Under the pieces are notes generated by a model. The model made no database searches and was not told where the DNA came from. It worked only from the letters and a program-made list of their open reading frames with translations. From Atopsyche davidsoni (taxonomy: Eukaryota; Arthropoda; Insecta; Trichoptera; Hydrobiosidae): 64,000 nt of DNA. Shown piece by piece: positions 36,387 through 51,589 of this stretch. Position 1 is the stretch's first letter, and each line of letters starts with the position of its first letter. A program made the translations under genes and the position numbers. Location of the stretch: contig JAILWY010000026.1 in the NCBI GenBank assembly GCA_022113835.1, positions 9,265,001 to 9,329,000 of the forward strand. The letters are read 5' to 3'.

Positions 36387-39300
36387 GTGAGTACACTTTT
36401 ACCTTAATAAACGTCGCTTTATAAACACCGCATTTGTATTTAAACAATCTTTAATACTCATCGCATCTAAGCCCTCTAATCGGCACACGGCTTGTAACAT
36501 TGACCACTTTCTACTTTTAAAACATATTGCTTATTAATATTAAGAAAATAGTTTTTATATCACAATGAGTGATTCATAATCACGTGTTTTTTATTATATG
36601 TAGTAATAGTTACCTGAATGTCTGAAATTGTTGGTTTCTGAACGATGTTTTATGTGCGAGGCTGGTAATAATTTCAGGCGGGCGCTAACAGAGCGCGTTG
36701 GCGGCGCTCGAGGCAAGACCGTTTTATTGTTTCATTTTTCAAGAGACAGGTGTCGCTGATTCTAGAAAAGTATTAAAAGCCTTCATTTATTATTAACATG
36801 GAATTATTATTTCACTGAAAACGGAAACTAAATCTTCCATTTACACGAGTAGGTTAATATTTTTCACATTATCTCTTTTTCGATTCCGGAAATATATTTT
36901 TGATATAATGTTGCAATATTTGGCAATAAATTTATGTTATTCAAATAATATATTTCTTTATATATATTTAAATGTATACTCCATTTACTTCGGTTTCAGT
37001 AAAAATGTTGGTCGAAACAAAGAATTTTCGATCGCAAACCAAGAGCTGTGTGTTATTCGATATGAAATCGATGCAGCTTTATTATTGATAAACAAAAAAA
37101 CACGACTAATAAACAGAGACTAAAGACATCAAGTAGACCACTATGCCAATCTTTTTTTAATATCGTTTTAGGTCAAGTTTAATAATCGTTTTATCGCAAA
37201 AATGCATCCAGATGCATCTACCCAGATAGAACTAGTACGATATCTCTGCACGTTGGAATATATCGACAGCCGATTGCAATCTGAAGATCTTAGATTATTT
37301 TCTAATTTAAAGTTTTTCCGTCTTATTTGGAAACTTTGTACGTTCAAAATATTTTATTTAAAAACTAAATACGATGGCGGCTCATATTTATTTTGAAGTG
37401 CTCCGATGAAAATGTGACTTATTTATCCGGGAAAAAAAAAAAAAACTTTCTGGCCAAAATTATTAGTGTCCCTCTTGGCATTACGCTGATATCTTCAAAT
37501 ATCTCTGAGTAATACTGCTAAGCGAGTGACCTCTGCAAGATAAAAAATAGACATCTGTATCCACGTTGTGGATCTTTGGATTTAGATTTGCATGTAGTGA
37601 CGATGATGGTGATATTTTATTCATATTTCGTGAACGCCATAAGCCTCAAATAAGTGTTTCGAGGTGTAATATGCATGGAATACTATATTATCATCACACA
37701 CCAGCACGATATTTACAGAATTAAACATCAAAAATTCACAGAACTATATTTTTATATATCCTTGGGCTTACAATACAACAATAATAATTATGATTTGTTA
37801 TTTCTGCGACTGTACAAAAAAATTGTATCGGAGTCATTAGTATTACCATTGTAGGAACTTATTCTGCTGCAAAAAAAATATTTACGATCATCGAATAAAC
37901 AACACAAACGAGGTGTTCAATTATCGTCTACCTATTTTTCTTAGGTTCTTTGAAAGCCGAAGTTCTTTTGTACAGTTCTTCGATTGTCCGATTTGAATGG
38001 ACATTTCCCCATGTTCAGCTGGCTGTGTATTTTTGTGTATGAAGTAATATTGATCACGCGCCGCCGGGCGGCAGGAATGATATCACTTCGACTCTCGGGA
38101 GTGCTAAAATGCCCTGTAAAAGTTGGCAGACATACGAGGTATTATTTTCAAAGTAGGTCTGGATATGAAATATTCACTCTCCTCTCAAATTTACTATTTT
38201 TTTTTACCTTTTCTGACAAAAGCGCTGAGTGCTGATGGCTTAGAAAAACACACGGTATTCAATATATATGGTTATGGTAGCAGAAAGTTGAAATATTAAA
38301 ACTTATTATTAGATCTGTTCGCTTACAAATGAACCTAGTTTTAAGTATAAAAACAATGAGCTATTTTGTTGTTTTTTTTTTAAATTGGATAATAATCCAT
38401 ACTTGTAATGCTTTAATGAAAACCTTTTCTCATGAATCTTTTAAATACGCCAAAAAAAGCTTTTGTACTTTTTCAATGCTGTGTCTTAGGTTCATCGCTG
38501 GGGCGGACTCGTTTATATTTATTACAACTTTATTATGTGAGCCAGTAAATATGGTTATTGCATTTTATGTTTTTAAGTGGAACTTCCAACAAATGCGCTA
38601 ACAATATGTAAATTTAAATTAATATTTTCAACTCGTATTTAATTTGACATTTAGAAATAAAACCTTGTGTATAGGGTTTGAAACTAAAATCAATATTAAC
38701 GGATTTTTCATAAATTCTTTCTGATAATATTTTTAAATGTGTAAAATTATCATTGGTTTTTCTTTTAAACTAAGTAAACTATTTACATAAAAAGTTCTAA
38801 ATCTAGTGAGTGAATAAGTTTTAACTTTTAGTAAATTCTCAAGAAAACTGTCAAAAGTTTTTTACTGTAACTGTTGGGTAACAGCAAACTTCAAGGCATG
38901 TCGAGCTTTCGGGTTTCTCTAGCAATGCTGCTCCTTGCATCGACAGCTCTGCCACACGAGTGCATCAAACTTTATATTGTTTCCATTTCATTGTCTATTC
39001 TCCCAACAGATTTATAATTCAACATGAAGCATATTTTTTATTATTGTTATTTACTATTCGAATTCCCACAGTATTTTCCATGATAACTGCAAATTGTTAT
39101 GCAAATAGCTCCGAGTTATTAATACTAAAGCAATTCGATTTATTGACCTTTGTTTGAGAAAAGCAATGAATCGTTTTCACGGAAGGTTGTCTACAATTTA
39201 CCTGATGTTTCCACTTATTACTTACATTTTATACTTTATTTTTCCAAGAAACATATGACGTCTGCCGTCGCTACCTGGCACGATTCACAAACAAATTAGT

Positions 39301-40725
39301 GAAAATTGATGGTGAGAATTGACTGACGGTACAAAATATTTTATATTTAGCAAATCGAGTATAACATTATTGATTAATGTACGTTACAATTCACGCTTAT
39401 ACTTATCGCTTCTACGCCTCTAAATTAACAGGTTTATTTTTTGTTTTTACTGAAATTTATGGTATTTTTTTTGTTAAGTATTCATCTTTATTGTATAAAT
39501 TTAAGCAAACTTTTGAATTTTTCTCTTTCACCACCTACGTATATTTTATTTTGGAATTTTTATTTTTTCCTTTGTTTATATACTCTGTATGACTGTAAAA
39601 AGCAGTCTTAACAGATAACGAATTATCGATGCATTTATTATTATCTTGATAATTTGATTTAATTCGACGTGCATACAATTTGATTCGTTCCGCAGTGCAA
39701 TCTCTGCTCGCCTCGCCTGTAACAAAGCTTCCAGAAGGTTGTTGACTCCGATTATATTGTAATGAATTTGAAATCAATGCAATATTTCATATTTAGGATA
39801 TTAAAAATTTAAGGCATTTATTTAATTCTTAAAATTTGTTTACATTATAAGGTTAATGTATATTTATCTGAAGTATGTTGCAAATAAAAAAATATTTCTA
39901 AAGAATTTATTTCCTTCTCAATTTTTGTTAATTGGTTAAATCTTGTTATTTTTTAAAATAATTACAGCCGTCATCATGCCATGAGATTCGAGTAACTAAA
40001 ATGTATTTATTCGATTCTCTGTAGTTGGCTAATTAAATAATTTTGTAAAGCACGAACTTGAATTCTGATAAAACATTGTTTTAGTTTGGTAATGAACATT
40101 ATGCAATACTGAAATCTAGCATGTTAAATTTATTAGATTTTATAACATTGGGGAATAATTTAATGTAATTTTGTCATAGTTAATGTACGGAGGTTTTTTT
40201 TTAATTACAATAATTTGTTACATAGTACATTCATTATGGTTACCAGTCTGTTTAAATAATAATTTAGTTTTGCTTTGATCGACTTTCAATAGTAATTTTC
40301 ATGAAAACTGCAACTATGGACAAATTATAGATTAGATATGGATTTAAATTCAACAAAAAGCAAAGCTCATTTCGAAATATTCCAAAAATAAGAAACAGCG
40401 GGGAAAATGCAATTCTTTACAATGTATTCAGATTTTTATATCACTTAATATTTCTATTCAACATAATCATTGTCGGTTATTGAAGTACTTTGAGCATAAA
40501 ATAATTGGTTATAAACGACACTTACATTATTATTAATTATTTTCTGACATAGATAATTTACCTACTATGGGTTAAAACTGTTTTCGCCGAGGCTTTTCGT
40601 ATCAGCTTATTAAAAAAAAAAAAATCTGTCGTCATGTATTCTTTTTTTTTAACCCTCCATTTTCACTAAAAGAATAAGAAATTCAATATTTTTGACAAAG
40701 AGTACTTGGTGGAATTCCATTTGAA
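36387..40725. other. milton intron, AT-rich
   Basis: No exon supported. A CpG-rich patch lies at about 36675-36720. Scattered AT-rich open frames (for example 38329-38601) have the Phe/Ile/Tyr bias of non-coding AT DNA. Confidence 0.5.
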
Positions 40726-40938
40726 TATTTTTGAATAAAATACTTGAGTGATTTTCCACATTTTTATTTTTATTAGTGACCGGTTTCGCCAACCTTTCAC
40801 GTTGGCATTATCAAACAGAGCTCGGTTTGATAATGAAACAGAGCTCTGTTTGATAATGCCAACGTGAAAGGTTGGCGAAACCGGTCACTTATAAAAATAA
40901 AAATGTGGAAAATCACTCAAGTATTTTATTCAAAAATA
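40726..40938. mobile_element. Foldback (hairpin) element, near-perfect 98-bp arms
   Basis: Left arm 40726-40823 and right arm 40841-40938 are reverse complements over 98 bases with one mismatch (in TATTAGTGACC against TATAAGTGACC). The 17-base loop repeats part of the arm (GTTTGATAATG), so the apex carries a short tandem duplication. The outer ends begin and finish with TA, as expected for an insertion at a TA target. No reading frame is present. The arms hold a GC-richer core (GACCGGTTTCGCCAACC). It looks like a non-autonomous foldback MITE, young because the arms have hardly diverged. It lies in a transcribed intron, where it would form a long hairpin RNA. Confidence 0.75.
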
Positions 40939-42769
40939 CTAAAAGAATAGTCATAAAAATAGTGTTTTACCATTTAATATATCTGGCTTTTCATTCTTGC
41001 TACATATATTTTTATTTCCTGAATTCGCTCGAAACACAGCATTGTTACGTAACGTGCATGCAGCAGTCTTTTTTTTTCAATATTAAATATAACGCGCCAT
41101 ACATAGAAGTCGGCCGAGTCGTGGGTGTGAAATGAAGTTGCATAAGCCCCCTTTAAAATCGCATTAGCGAACGCTTTTTGCTAACTTCCTTAATCGAAGC
41201 AAAATGTTCAAGCATTATAATCATCAAATAATTGTCTAAATACTGCGAAGGCACGGGAGAAAAAAACCAGCTTACAATTGTGTTTGTTCACATTTCTGTC
41301 ACTTTCACATTTTGGGCAGGCAAGAACGGATTAATGTCGCGGGAAACAAAACAAAACAATCTCTAAAGATTTTCCGTGTCTGGAGAACGCGCGGTTAACC
41401 TTTTACTTCTGTCCAGAACGGTTCTCCGCACGCGACCGCTTTATATGGGGCAAGTTGAATATCTAATCGCACAGGCCGAAAATCGATAGCCCAAAAATGT
41501 GAACAGCAAAGAAAGTTACACTCGCGACGTTCTTGCTCGCCAAAACGTCTCTTTATAGGTGGCCTTGATAAAATTCAATTATATCCGTCGTTTCGGACTG
41601 CTAAAAGTAGGTTAATCTTGAATGAATTACTGCGTAAGTGTAGCCTCCCCGTCCGCCACCAAAGCGCCGCAAACCTCTTGCATTTGAAATCACCGCAGCA
41701 GGATAGCACTTATGTTGGTGCAGCTGTGTTCTAATAAATAGCCGCTGAAGTTCCACAATTCCCGCAGTATCGATCCATTACTTTCACATCTGCATTACGG
41801 CCACATATTTGGTGATTTTTCGCGAACAATTGCACACACGATATCAATCATTCTTTCAAACGTTTTTTTTATGCAAACTGTGTACCGAGGGATCGAAGCA
41901 AAACTTATCTTTGTAGAATCACACGCTAAAATAAAAACGGCGTATATTTTGGGGCTCATTCCATTATGTAGTCATACTTTTTGTATCACCGTACGTTATT
42001 CAAACATCCATCCTGTGTGGGAAGTTCACGGCTACTTTACATATTAAAGCACGCATGCTAGGCAAAAAAATCGTAACAGGTACTTTCGCGTATCAGACGA
42101 TAAGCGAAATTGAATTAACGGTATATTAAACTGATCATACTAAACAGTTTGCTTTGTATTCATTCGCTTTTTGTCTTGTTAACAACATAGGATACCCTTG
42201 TCGAGCACATTTATATTTAAAACTAAGACCGGGGTGAATCTAGGCCATTTAGGTGATGAGGTATGAGTTTGAAGTTTTCTAATTAAATTGTCTAGACTAC
42301 GGAAATTTTCTATTTCCTCCGCTTCCTTACTTATTTCCTATCCCAATCATTACCGAAGCAGCCGTTAACCCGATGAAATTTAGCGTGGGATTCTCCTGTC
42401 AGGTCGTAATAACAAGCCAACAAACTTGATAAAATTAATGTTAAATTTACCAGCTAGATACAAATTATACTAAATTCATTGTTTTAAACGTGTAATCGAC
42501 CGGCACTACGCTTTAAAGCCTCAATGAAATTTAATTACAAACTTGGTCATACACAAATATGATTACTTTGGGGATTCAAAAAGGTGTTAAAGACAAATCA
42601 TCCATATCCGTACACTCGCCGGACAACCGTGACCTTTTAGTTTTGTTTCATATTTACGCTTCGCAGCCATCGATCAAGCGCAGCAGGCTCACTTCTACGA
42701 GCGACCTTAGTCTCGTTTCCTACATTTATTTATAAGTTACTAGGCCCGCCGACGCTAATCGAGTAAATA
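40939..42769. other. milton intron, moderate GC
   Basis: No gene or repeat identified. Base composition is more even than upstream. Confidence 0.45.
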
Positions 42770-43140
42770 TTCATATTGCGCCCTCAGCTGAATTATAGGT
42801 CGGGATATTTCCATCGCCAGGCCCGCCCGCATTCTGGCGGTGGGATGTTCTGCGAGAGTCGGTTTAGTCGCAATTGCGAAATCGTAAGGCGCTCCGCTCC
42901 GGCTTTCCAAAGGGACCCGTGAGCAGTGAATACGCTCGGCCCGGCTCGCCTTAGTAGGCCGCCAGCGCCCGGCGCCCGCACTCCTGGCGGGTCAGCATCG
43001 ATCCCGGCGACCGGAACGGGAACAAATACCCAACACGGTTTTTATGTAAACATCTTGGAATAATCAATCCTCCCCGCGCGTGAGCTTTGTTCTCGTGGCC
43101 ATCGATCCCCCTGTCGGTCCGCCGCGCACTCGGCAAACAT
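42770..43140. other. CpG-rich island in milton intron
   Basis: GC-rich block with short frames on the minus strand only (for example MRAPGAGGLLRRAGPSVFTA). No splice-bounded frame supported. It may be a regulatory island or unused promoter. Confidence 0.35.
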
Positions 43141-46100
43141 AACTGTGTGCTTTACTAATAACTCCATCGACCGGGAGGGCCTGGCGCTCCATTACGCAGT
43201 CGAAGTGTAGTGTCACCCGTTATCGCCGCGATTGTCTATTTTATGAGCGTCGAGTTAAAACTGATTATTACTTCTGAACTCTGGCGTCGGCTTAGCGCTC
43301 GTTGTGGCGCATTGTGCCATTGTAGTTTTTGTGCGTCGGTTTTGAAGGTTGGATTCGTCCGATGACTGGGTCGTGGCAGTTTTATAATATTACTCTATTC
43401 GCTTAAATGTTGCTCGTTCTCACGGACAATTGCATCGGTATACTATGAGATCTCGTAATACGTATTAATGTGATGATTAACAGATTATCTTCGCAATGCA
43501 ACACTGGCACATCGCGCAGAGCATTGTTCAGAGATAATGACTTTAGTATTTTGACAAAATTTATTTCCCACGAAGCGATACGTCATAGCAATAACTCCGC
43601 CAATTTGTGCTGCCAAGTGTTAATGACTCAACACTGCTACAGAGCGGCAATGTCCGAGTGTTGCATTAATAAAATTTAAATTACATTCATATCATTGCCG
43701 TTTCATAGTATCGCACTATAGCGTTAGATTCATTACTTTTTGTTTGTTGTCGATACACTAGAACTGAACCCTTGTTTCGAAATAGTTCACTATTGCATTT
43801 ATTTAGCAGCGATTCGGTTAGTTCGCACATGATATTTGATATGTTTTTATAAGAATAGTACTACTAGTGGCAACCAAGACTCGAAAGCTTGACATGCAGT
43901 ATTATGTACTGCATCCAAATTATGGCCATAGCACGCTTTTGTCAGCGACTAACATCGTGAATAATATTTTTCGATTGGATGTAAGATTACCTCTGCGATT
44001 TAAGTGTAGTAATTTTTAATAGCCGACGTTACTTACACGGCCGGGAGTTGGCATTCAGACGCACTTGCGCGCTCGACCTGCTGTGAACTCTCGGCTAATG
44101 CTTGTTATATTTCTCTCGGCTGGCCGTGCCTCTGCTCGCACTACATTTTCTTAGAGAACCTATCCCAGTGGATAAACAGCTATTCGCAAACCTGCTCCTT
44201 ATAGTCTCAGTACCTGGACAATTCCACCTTCCCGTAAATCTTGCTCATATATTTTTTACTGTTTTAACTCATGTCGCAGTTCCCGTAGCCTGTTTTAATT
44301 ACTTCGTTGAATTTTCTGCTATGAATATTGCAAAGAACTTTTTGGTACATTAAATAATTAATATTTGGAAACAAAATTTCTCTTTAATGAATATTTCTAA
44401 AATTTATTTCCTTTGTTGCCTGTGACCTGTAATACCTAGGTTGTTGTTGACATGCTACGATATTGAACACAGAGTTTGTAGATAAACTTGACTAAAATCA
44501 AATATTCCAAAGCAGATCTGCTCAACCTTATATGAAAAGGCGTCGCGTCATGGTTATTCTATCGTTTTTCACTGAATGGAAATTCGATAGTCAATATACA
44601 GTGAATTGAACGTCGTAAATTCGTAACTTCAAAATTTAAAAATTTGTGCTTGTATTTCGATATTCTCTTGCAATAATATCGATAATAATAACGATAGATC
44701 GTCATGGATAGTTGAATGGCCGTATTATGTGTATATTAACACAACATTTGTTACAAAATCAGCCCCGAATTGAAATAAAAAAAATGTTTTAAACAGAATA
44801 ATTAAAGGACTTAAAAGGGCAACAGTACTTAAATAAGTAATCAAATATTTATCCTTTCGTATTTATATAGTATATTTGATTTAGTATATATAGTAATAAA
44901 GATATAAATATTAATTCCACTCCAACGTTGGCTTCTTTGTTGCAACATTTAATTTAGTTGATTTAATTATATTCTAAAGGTATTACTGATTTGAATGAAT
45001 AAATGACACGTATATGGAGTCAATGCAAATAGTGTAAATTATATTGCTGCAGTGTACTAAGCGGCCGACTGAACATGCCATTTGATACTATCACTGTGTA
45101 ATACGGTTTGACGGTTCGTTAGTGCTGCAAGTCAAGTCGGTGATCATTTTATTGAATGCTGGAACACGATACTGACATGCCGAGCTTGCCACGGTATGAT
45201 TGATACAAACGTGTACCAACTCTCGCTAAGATATTTTATGTACTGTACAAAAAAAAGAAATCTTTATAAAATAAAACATTTCAAATGTTAAATATACACT
45301 AATGAGTTATATAAGTCACAGTCAAAGGCACTAGCCGCTATCTTCAAAAGCAAGCGATTACTGCATCTCAATAGCCAGGCGATTACTCCTTACAATGTTA
45401 TACGGCCGCGAGAAACGGACGCTGAATGCAAAGCCAGTGCAGAGCTCTGATTATCTCGGTGAAGTGCAGAATGGCGCACGAGAAAACAACAAAAAAGCGC
45501 TGAGGGAGAAATCAGTGGATACTGGCGCGGGCAGGGTACTCGACACAAAGCTGCAAAAATGAACGAAACTAAATACAAATTGGTTGGATTTATAGCCATT
45601 GATAATTCTTTGAAATTCTCAAATCGCATTCACGAGACGTCAGAAGATTCGGTGAATGGATGGCATCATCAGAGTTCCCAGCGTGGCGGGGACATAGGAG
45701 GCCTCTACCCAATGACGGGTCGACATCAACTGGAGTGTTATTCGGTTAAAATTAAACTTTTATAATTCCAAAGTGAATAGTATTTACTTCAAATAATTTA
45801 GTAATAATTAATACCAGCATCACATACCATACTGAGACATCGTTAAAAATTCATTTAAATAAAATTTTACAATGGAATGCCATCAAGTGCTTTCGCTCAA
45901 AAATATTATATAAATATTCCTGATATCTGTTGACATAATCATACTTAAGAAAAAGTGACAGTGCAAACTGCAGTATTGAATGTTTCGGCGCATCTTAAAC
46001 GAGGCTGTTGGCCGTGGAGAGTATTCTGCACTCCACCCACGTGTCCCGCCCACCTCCGTGTCACTCGTCGTTAGCGACACCCGTCGAGTAAAGCATACTT

Positions 46101-49100
46101 TGTGTCTGTGTTGTCCCGTCACACGTTGCATTTTACTATCTTCAAACAGCTTAGCATTTTTTTTTTCTGTTGCAGGCATGAATATTTATGATACGGCGAC
46201 GGTACAAAAACGTATAGCTTAAACGGGAAAAGTGTTGCGGAGTGACATTGACCTGATTTTTAAGAGATTAAAATTTATTTATGGAGTACCTAGGGAACAA
46301 ATAATGTAATGTGGAGAATATTATTAATGTTTATAAAATCAAAATAAATGAATAATTAGGTCAAGCGATCTTTTTGGAATAAAACCAAATTACATTTTTT
46401 TATATTATTACAATTTCTCACATCATAAACTCTTGTGTGTTTCGTGTTAGCATATCATTATTATATACGCAAACGACTGAAAATAATGGTAATTAAACTC
46501 TCGGAAGTGTTGCTGGCGACACACCAGCCCCTATAAAATGAGCGATTGCGATTTGCCTATTGACGGGGATGTCGCATGCGACAACCGTGCAATATTGAAA
46601 AACTTTGAAAAATAAAAATAACATCGCCCGAAAACAATTAACAACAGTGGAAATCAAACCAATCCCATGGTTTTCATTGCGTGAAGAACATGCCGGTTCG
46701 ATTACCCAAAGTTAACAAACTTATTTAATTTGCGCTGCTTTTCGTTGCTCGCTACTTTGGTGTGCCTTTTGTTGTGCAAGAGAGAAACTGTAAATATTTT
46801 TTATGACCATATCATGCATTTTTTTGCAAGCCGGTATGGAGAACTCGACCGACGGATAGATTGGCCGAAAACCGGACGGTCCATTACCGCAGTTGTTAGC
46901 AAGTTGAACGTCAATTCTCTCTAATTACGAGCATATAAGCGGTATAAATTGATTTCCCTATCGCGGATTCCAATTTCCGAATCGATCAACTATCTACAAT
47001 CTATTTTCATCGAGACCGCTTGCACACAGGCATTGTCTTATTTTAGTTCGACGTCTTCTATCTATTAGAAACATATTAGAGAAAGTATTAATCACTCTCG
47101 GTTGCCATTTTTATTATTCTATTACCCTACGGCTCTAAAACCTTAACATATTTTGCGGCCATTACAACGGTATAAGGAATTTTACCAGCATCTGCTTTCT
47201 TCTTCGATTAGTTTTTTCACATTTATTGATTGCTAATATTAATTAATCGGAAATTTTAAACAACGTTGTAACTTTTTAATAGTAATCGTATTCAATTAAA
47301 TAGCTGAAATAAATTGCTAGGCACAATATTTTGAAGATTAAAACAGAAGCAATTATTTATTTTAAAAAGAAATGTAAATCTAATAGAAATAATATTTTTG
47401 CAAATTAAAATTAAATAATAAAATCGCTTTACTCCCCGTGTTAGCTACAATCCATTGTCTTGTTTTTAGTAAAAAATCATAATCTTTCACATGCTCCAAA
47501 TGCAGGCAGGTATTCATGAAATGTATATGAATATCAGTGTACGTCATACAGCACTTGCCATTTTAAGACATGCATTATTTTAATTGTTTAGACAACCTTG
47601 TCGCAATAACTTGAGGTATTACCTCCACCAGCGAAACAATGAAGTTCTTTCAGCTTTTCACACGTGATACTTGCACTAAAATTTGTTAGTTTGCATACTA
47701 CAGTAAAACTCAATTCACCTGCATTGTGGAAGCATGATTAATCATATATTTGAAGCAAAACGCTTCACATGCGATGCCAATCGCATGCACGTACACTTCG
47801 GCTGGGATTTTAGGTATTATAAACAGACGTTTAGCTTCCGCAGATAATTTACATTTATGTTGAATATTAATATTAGTGATTACAAATGTATGATATTTAT
47901 CATGAATTAATGAGACAAAATCTTTATTTGTTTTAACATCATAGAATATGTACATTTTTCTGTCACTGGGTATATAAATTACTCTACACACGTAGCAACA
48001 AATCGTGACACCAACTTGCAGCTACCTAATAGCGTCCCTTTATTTTTATGCGTGGAGTCCTTAACACTATAGTAGGTATGTGACAATATGTTTGCTTTCC
48101 TAATTTATTTATTCGATGTTTTATAAATTTAATTTTCATTATTTCAGCATAAGTTCAGCTTTATCGATCGCAAATTATTGATGTTGTAACGAAATAAAAT
48201 TATCATGTTAAGTTATCACTAAAATATTTTAAATCTTTCTTATCTAGTTTTTAGTTTTGTCTACGTATCTTCAAATGAATTGCAAATACCAAGCTAACCT
48301 TATGTTGAGATGTAACTGTTTTTATAATTTTGTTAATTAATATACAAAAAAGATATATTAGAAAAACGAATTTATTTCTAATTTATTTAAGTTAAGCATA
48401 TAAATAATCAACCCTTTTTTTAAAAGTATTCTTATTTTTTATGTAATTTTTTTCCAAATTTACGCGAATCGCCCGAGCTGGTTGAGAACCGCAATAGCTT
48501 TTATCATTGCCTTTGCGCATTTTATCATACATTCTAGAACTAGTTGAGGCATGTAATACGAACACAAATTTCAGTGTATTAAAAACTGATTCAAATCGCG
48601 TCTGATAAATCGGAGTCTTTTTTTCAATAAAATTTCACAGATATTCAGAATAATTGAATATATAAAAACCTCCGAGCTTATCCGGTGTACCGCTCATTAT
48701 TATCATTTTCTATAACGGAGATATATTTTTTTAGATGGTTAATTACGATGGCAGCTCTGCAATAAAGGTATGCGAGCACCTACCTACACTCTTTACTGTT
48801 TTCTAATCTTTACCATAGACATTATGATCTGGCCGTGTAATCATTTCTCTACGACATATTGTATAAAAAAAATGCCATATCTGAGTGGAAAATGGCTAAT
48901 TGTTTTTAAATTACCTTGAAAAAGACAATTCCTCATAATTTAATATTATTTAAAGACGAGAACGACACTTACATTAATCAAAATTATCTTTGACATATTC
49001 AAAGCCTTTATTTCCCAATGTTTTCTTATCGTTATTACATTCTTCTTTTGACTATGATAGTTCTGTTTTAATGATAAAAACATATTTTAGATTTGTTTCT

Positions 49101-51589
49101 ATGATTAAATTCCTTATTTTAGTGAGTAAGTAATAATATGATTTTATTATTAAGTTTATTGACGTCTTTCCCATCGCCCATTGGTTCAACACACTTATAA
49201 GGTTAAACGTATCTGTGACCAGTTATTTAAAAACCAGATTGCCTTGATAATCAATTTTACATCGATACATTTCTTTCCGTTAGAGCTCATGACTGGCAAA
49301 TTCAAATAAAAAAATTATAAGCTATTGTTAAATCTGTGATTATCCGGTCGTTTCCGCGTTCAATAAATATCACTTGACCTGATTTTTTTCTATGATAATA
49401 GTAGTTCATAATCTCAATCATCCAGCTCATCGTATTTGAAATCAAAAATCTTCAAAGATTTTTGATAGATTATTCGATAGCAACAATGTAGAATACCATA
49501 TGTTAGCTTGTGTTTTCTTTTTTAGCATAGTTTCCCTCGGGTAAAGTGCTTTTTCCGAAGAATTCCTCATGTATCATTTGACAGGTTCAATTTGGTTAAG
49601 TGCCATGCCGCGGCACGTGCCACCGCCACACCTGCCCGGGTCGAACGCCCGAGGTTTACCGATCTCTCCCGAACCGCCTTGCGGGTGTATTCCCGTTCCT
49701 CTAAATCTGGGAAACTAGCTCCTATGCTGCTCCGCTCAAAGAACAAGATTACCTTCTGAAACTCTTTCTTTACCTGGATCCACGATCATGTACAAACGAG
49801 GTACTACAATAAATTGTTTCTTCCTTCCCTTTTCCGGTGCGTATTTTTTATTTTGAATTATTTATAAACGGTCCCTCACTAAACGGAGTTGTCGGTATGC
49901 TGACTTAAAACATAATTGGATAATACCTCTAGACTAGGTGGGCATGTACGGACCACTTCAGGTGTGATACTTTTTTGCGGTTTGTCCCTGAAATTATACG
50001 AAGTTGGAAAGGAGGCTCGCAGTGTTTTTAGAGCTTTATTGATTGACCGCGATCGATTGTCGACTATTGATAACGAATAGGTGTGTAATGTAATTGCTGC
50101 CAGCACGACAACACGTACTAAACATATTTTTTGTTGTTGTATAATTTAAACTATGTTTTTGTTCTCTACTTGCATAAATCGATAAATGGCGAGTCATTTG
50201 TAGAGTTTGCTCGCTGAGCTATGCAGTGTATATTTTTTTCATGATAATTATAAAATATTCGTTCGGAGCTAAAAAAATATACGAATATTTGTAAATGCTC
50301 GTTGAATTTCGATAATTTAATTTAAATATTACATATCTTTTATTGTTTAATAATAACTTATATGTATCAATGTAAAAACAAGAACTGGATTATCGCAGAT
50401 GACTAAGTAAGTCACGTCTCCGTGCAGTCTCCCGTGCTCCCGGCTCCGTTCATCATCATAATTGCAACCAATCTACCGGTAGGTACGCAACGCTTCAGTG
50501 GCCTGCATTGTAATTCTGAAAAATGCGCTCAATAAACGCAGTTTTCAGTTCAACTACTCAGATATTTGGTAAATTGTGTTTTAAAAAAAACGTCATTCGC
50601 TTTAATGATTTGTATTCAACTGCTGAACCAGCAAAACGATAATACAAAAAGTAATCACATAACATTGATATAATACAAATAATTAACTTAGATCCGTTTT
50701 AGTGAACGCCTGTGCATTATTTCTCCGGTAACTGACTATTATTTCACAATTAGTCTGTTTTGAATAAATGCACCGATGTTGCCAAACTCATTGCATCACT
50801 TTAAACAAGGAAACTGCATTGTGGACCCCAATCTTTATTATTATTAGTTTGAGTTTCATTGAACGCAAAGACACGTTTGGAGGGTGTGGTATTTTCTAAG
50901 TAATATTTTTTTTTAATATCTGTAAAATGTTTACTGAGAAACGATAATAATTATAAAACACAAACATAATTTATTACTAAACTTTTTGTCGGTACGTACT
51001 TGCACTATTGTATCTTTAAAATACTATTTACAATTATGTCACGAATCTACGTTTACTCCGGGTGCATATCGTGGCCGCACGCAGTTGATGCAGTGCACGC
51101 GGACTGGACGCTCCTGCCGGTCTCGCGTGAGCGCCGGTCGGCGACCGCTCGCGCCGGCGTGTCGCGCGTACTCGCTCCCGTTCTAGACATCGTCATCACA
51201 CATCGCGGCCACGGCGCCGATGAGCCGGCCCAATCGATTCAGTCGGATTTGGAGTCGATTCGGAATTTAGCATACCGTTTTCGTACTCGGTGAAAATGTT
51301 TCAAATACTATCCGAGTTGTCCCGTCCGGGGGGCGCCTCGTCTCGCCGTCACTGGGAATCGAGGCTATTCTAGAAATTCATCTGAGGAATATCGACGGGA
51401 TTCGGTTACTTTGCTGTATTAGAAATACCATCAATCAAAATGAAAAATCCCCAATGAATCTTGATAAATTAGTCTGGTTCGATTTTTGGTCGCTTTCGAG
51501 TAACCGCGTAGAATATTTTCACATCATATTTCTGCGGTACGGAGTAGGTTTCGAGTACGATAATTTTCCAAACAGATTGACAGCCGCTA
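43141..51589. other. milton intron, mixed composition
   Basis: No exon supported. A strong acceptor-like TTTTCTGTTGCAG ends at 46175 but no convincing exon follows (ATG frame of 14 codons). CpG-rich patches lie at 49600-49720 and 51060-51360; the latter has overlapping open frames (51000-51293) that I do not recognise. Otherwise AT-rich. Confidence 0.45.

Noticed and set aside
46161..46221. Strong polypyrimidine acceptor followed by an ATG
   Set aside because: Only a 14-codon frame follows, with no good donor and no phase match to milton exons.
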